Source of the DNA: Terriglobia bacterium | GTDB lineage: Bacteria > Acidobacteriota > Terriglobia > Bryobacterales > Bryobacteraceae | Reading direction: 5' to 3' | Length of the DNA: 64,000 nt | Assembly (NCBI GenBank): GCA_021324615.1 | Contig: JAJPIT010000057.1 | Span: 1 to 64,000, forward strand | Shown here: in pieces, positions 63,367 through 64,000 of the stretch | Layout of the letters: the number at the start of each line of letters is the position of its first letter | How positions within the stretch are numbered: position 1 is the first letter of the stretch | The notes under the pieces: generated by a model | Seen by the model: only the letters and a program-made list of their open reading frames with translations | Told to the model about the DNA's origin: nothing | Database searches by the model: none | Position numbers and translations under genes: made by a program

Positions 63367-64000
63367 ATGAAAGAAGTCATGCGAGTTCTGATCGCCGACG
63401 ACAGCATCGTTTCCCGGCACCTGCTGGACGCGACTTTGCGGAAGTGGGGCTACGAAGTTGTCGTCGCCTGCGACGGCATTGAGGCCTGGGATTTGCTTCA
63501 ACTGCCCGACGCTCCCAAGCTGGTGATCCTCGACTGGGTCATGCCCGGCCTCACCGGACCGGAAGTCTGCCGCCGCATCCGCGAGCGCGCCAAGGAAAAA
63601 GATACCTATACCTATATCCTGCTTCTCACCTCCAAAAGCCTCAAGGAGGATCTGATCGAGGGCATGGAGTCGGGCGCCGACGATTACGTCACAAAGCCTT
63701 TCGACCAGCATGAGCTGAAAGCGCGGCTGCGCGCGGGAACCCGCATCATCGACCTGGAGCAGCAGCTGGTCACCGCGCGTGAAGAGCTGCGCGAGCAGGC
63801 CACTCGCGATTTTCTTACCCGCATCTGGAATCGATCCTCGATCCTGGATATTCTCCAGCGGGAGCTCGCCCGCGGCGGGCGCGAGCATCGTCCGGTCGGC
63901 GTGATTCTCGCCGACCTCGATCATTTCAAAGCGGTCAACGATACCTACGGCCACTTCGCCGGCGACGCCGTGCTGCTCGAGTTCGCGCGCCGCGTGCAGG
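63367..64000 (+). CDS. PleD-like response regulator with GGDEF domain, cut by window end
   Basis: At least 211 residues, open at the window end. The receiver has VLIADDSIVSRHLL (acidic pair), VILDWVMPGLTGPE (phospho-acceptor Asp) and DDYVTKPFDQHELKA (Lys), so it looks functional. A linker helix follows, then the start of a diguanylate cyclase: TRDFLTRIWNRSSIL, GVILADLDHFKAVNDTYGH (metal-binding Asp and substrate residues) and AGDAVLLEFARRVQ. The GGDEF signature itself lies beyond the window. The start may be ATG 63367 or the in-frame ATG 63379; GATAAT (63358-63363) lies just upstream. Confidence 0.88.
   Translation, partial: MKEVMRVLIADDSIVSRHLLDATLRKWGYEVVVACDGIEAWDLLQLPDAPKLVILDWVMPGLTGPEVCRRIRERAKEKDTYTYILLLTSKSLKEDLIEGMESGADDYVTKPFDQHELKARLRAGTRIIDLEQQLVTAREELREQATRDFLTRIWNRSSILDILQRELARGGREHRPVGVILADLDHFKAVNDTYGHFAGDAVLLEFARRVQ

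Overview
The window is GC-rich, densely coded bacterial DNA from an Acidobacteriota chromosome. The best fit is the Bryobacterales/Solibacter branch. Pointers are an Oar-like TonB-dependent receptor with an N-terminal carboxypeptidase-regulatory domain, a VWFA-related secreted protein of the acidobacterial TIGR03436 type, a beta-propeller protein ending in a TIGR03437-type domain, an Asp-box (sortilin/VPS10-like) giant protein, and many secreted or Tat-exported enzymes. Family assignments come from reading the translated sequence; no database search was run.

Layout. 1-101: edge of an insertion sequence (start of an ISNCY-like transposase and two tandem 22-bp repeats). 259-7915: TonB receptor, a frameshifted Asp-box protein and a creatininase-family enzyme. 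7923-10205: enolase-superfamily enzyme and molybdopterin-binding-domain protein. 10342-12653: arginine operon argC-argB-argA(GNAT), preceded by two ARG-box-like operators over the promoter. 12671-16755: zinc-ribbon membrane protein, amidase, a degenerate receiver/GGDEF protein and a sigma54 activator. 16903-19562: RlpA, a complete mini-gene for a 21-residue lysine-rich peptide, TlpA-like thioredoxin, SDR. 19657-22722: Ser/Thr kinase and a sulfite oxidase fused to cytochrome c. 22727-27098: VWA protein and a 1123-residue secreted orphan. 27339-34000: small proteins, MazG, GNAT plus OSBS/N-acylamino-acid racemase, MFS, SDR, phospholipase-C-like protein. 34002-38947: secreted proteins, TIGR00300 (LOR/SDH, ornithine-cyclodeaminase-like) protein, QueF, coiled-coil methyltransferase, response regulator. 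38937-45017: TldE/TldD proteases, M16 peptidase, guanine-deaminase-like enzyme. 45072-58673: large membrane protein followed by a tad/cpa pilus locus (CpaA, CpaB, secretin, CpaE, CpaF, TadB, TadC), a 30-residue membrane peptide, a TIGR03437 beta-propeller protein and a beta-barrel. 58715-64000: small membrane proteins, YtxH pair, RecX, Gfo/Idh/MocA oxidoreductase, serine hydrolase, and a response regulator-GGDEF protein cut by the window end.

Functional themes are export and surface display (Tad apparatus, TonB receptor, several secreted repeat proteins), amino-acid metabolism (arginine synthesis under probable ArgR control, possible D-to-L amino-acid conversion, ornithine-cyclodeaminase-like enzyme) and signalling. 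Several genes (argC, rlpA, the SDR at 19562, the kinase, tldD, the M16 peptidase) start only 6-12 bases downstream of a -10-like hexamer and lack a Shine-Dalgarno sequence, which suggests leaderless transcripts. No tRNA, rRNA, CRISPR array, prophage or defence island was recognised.
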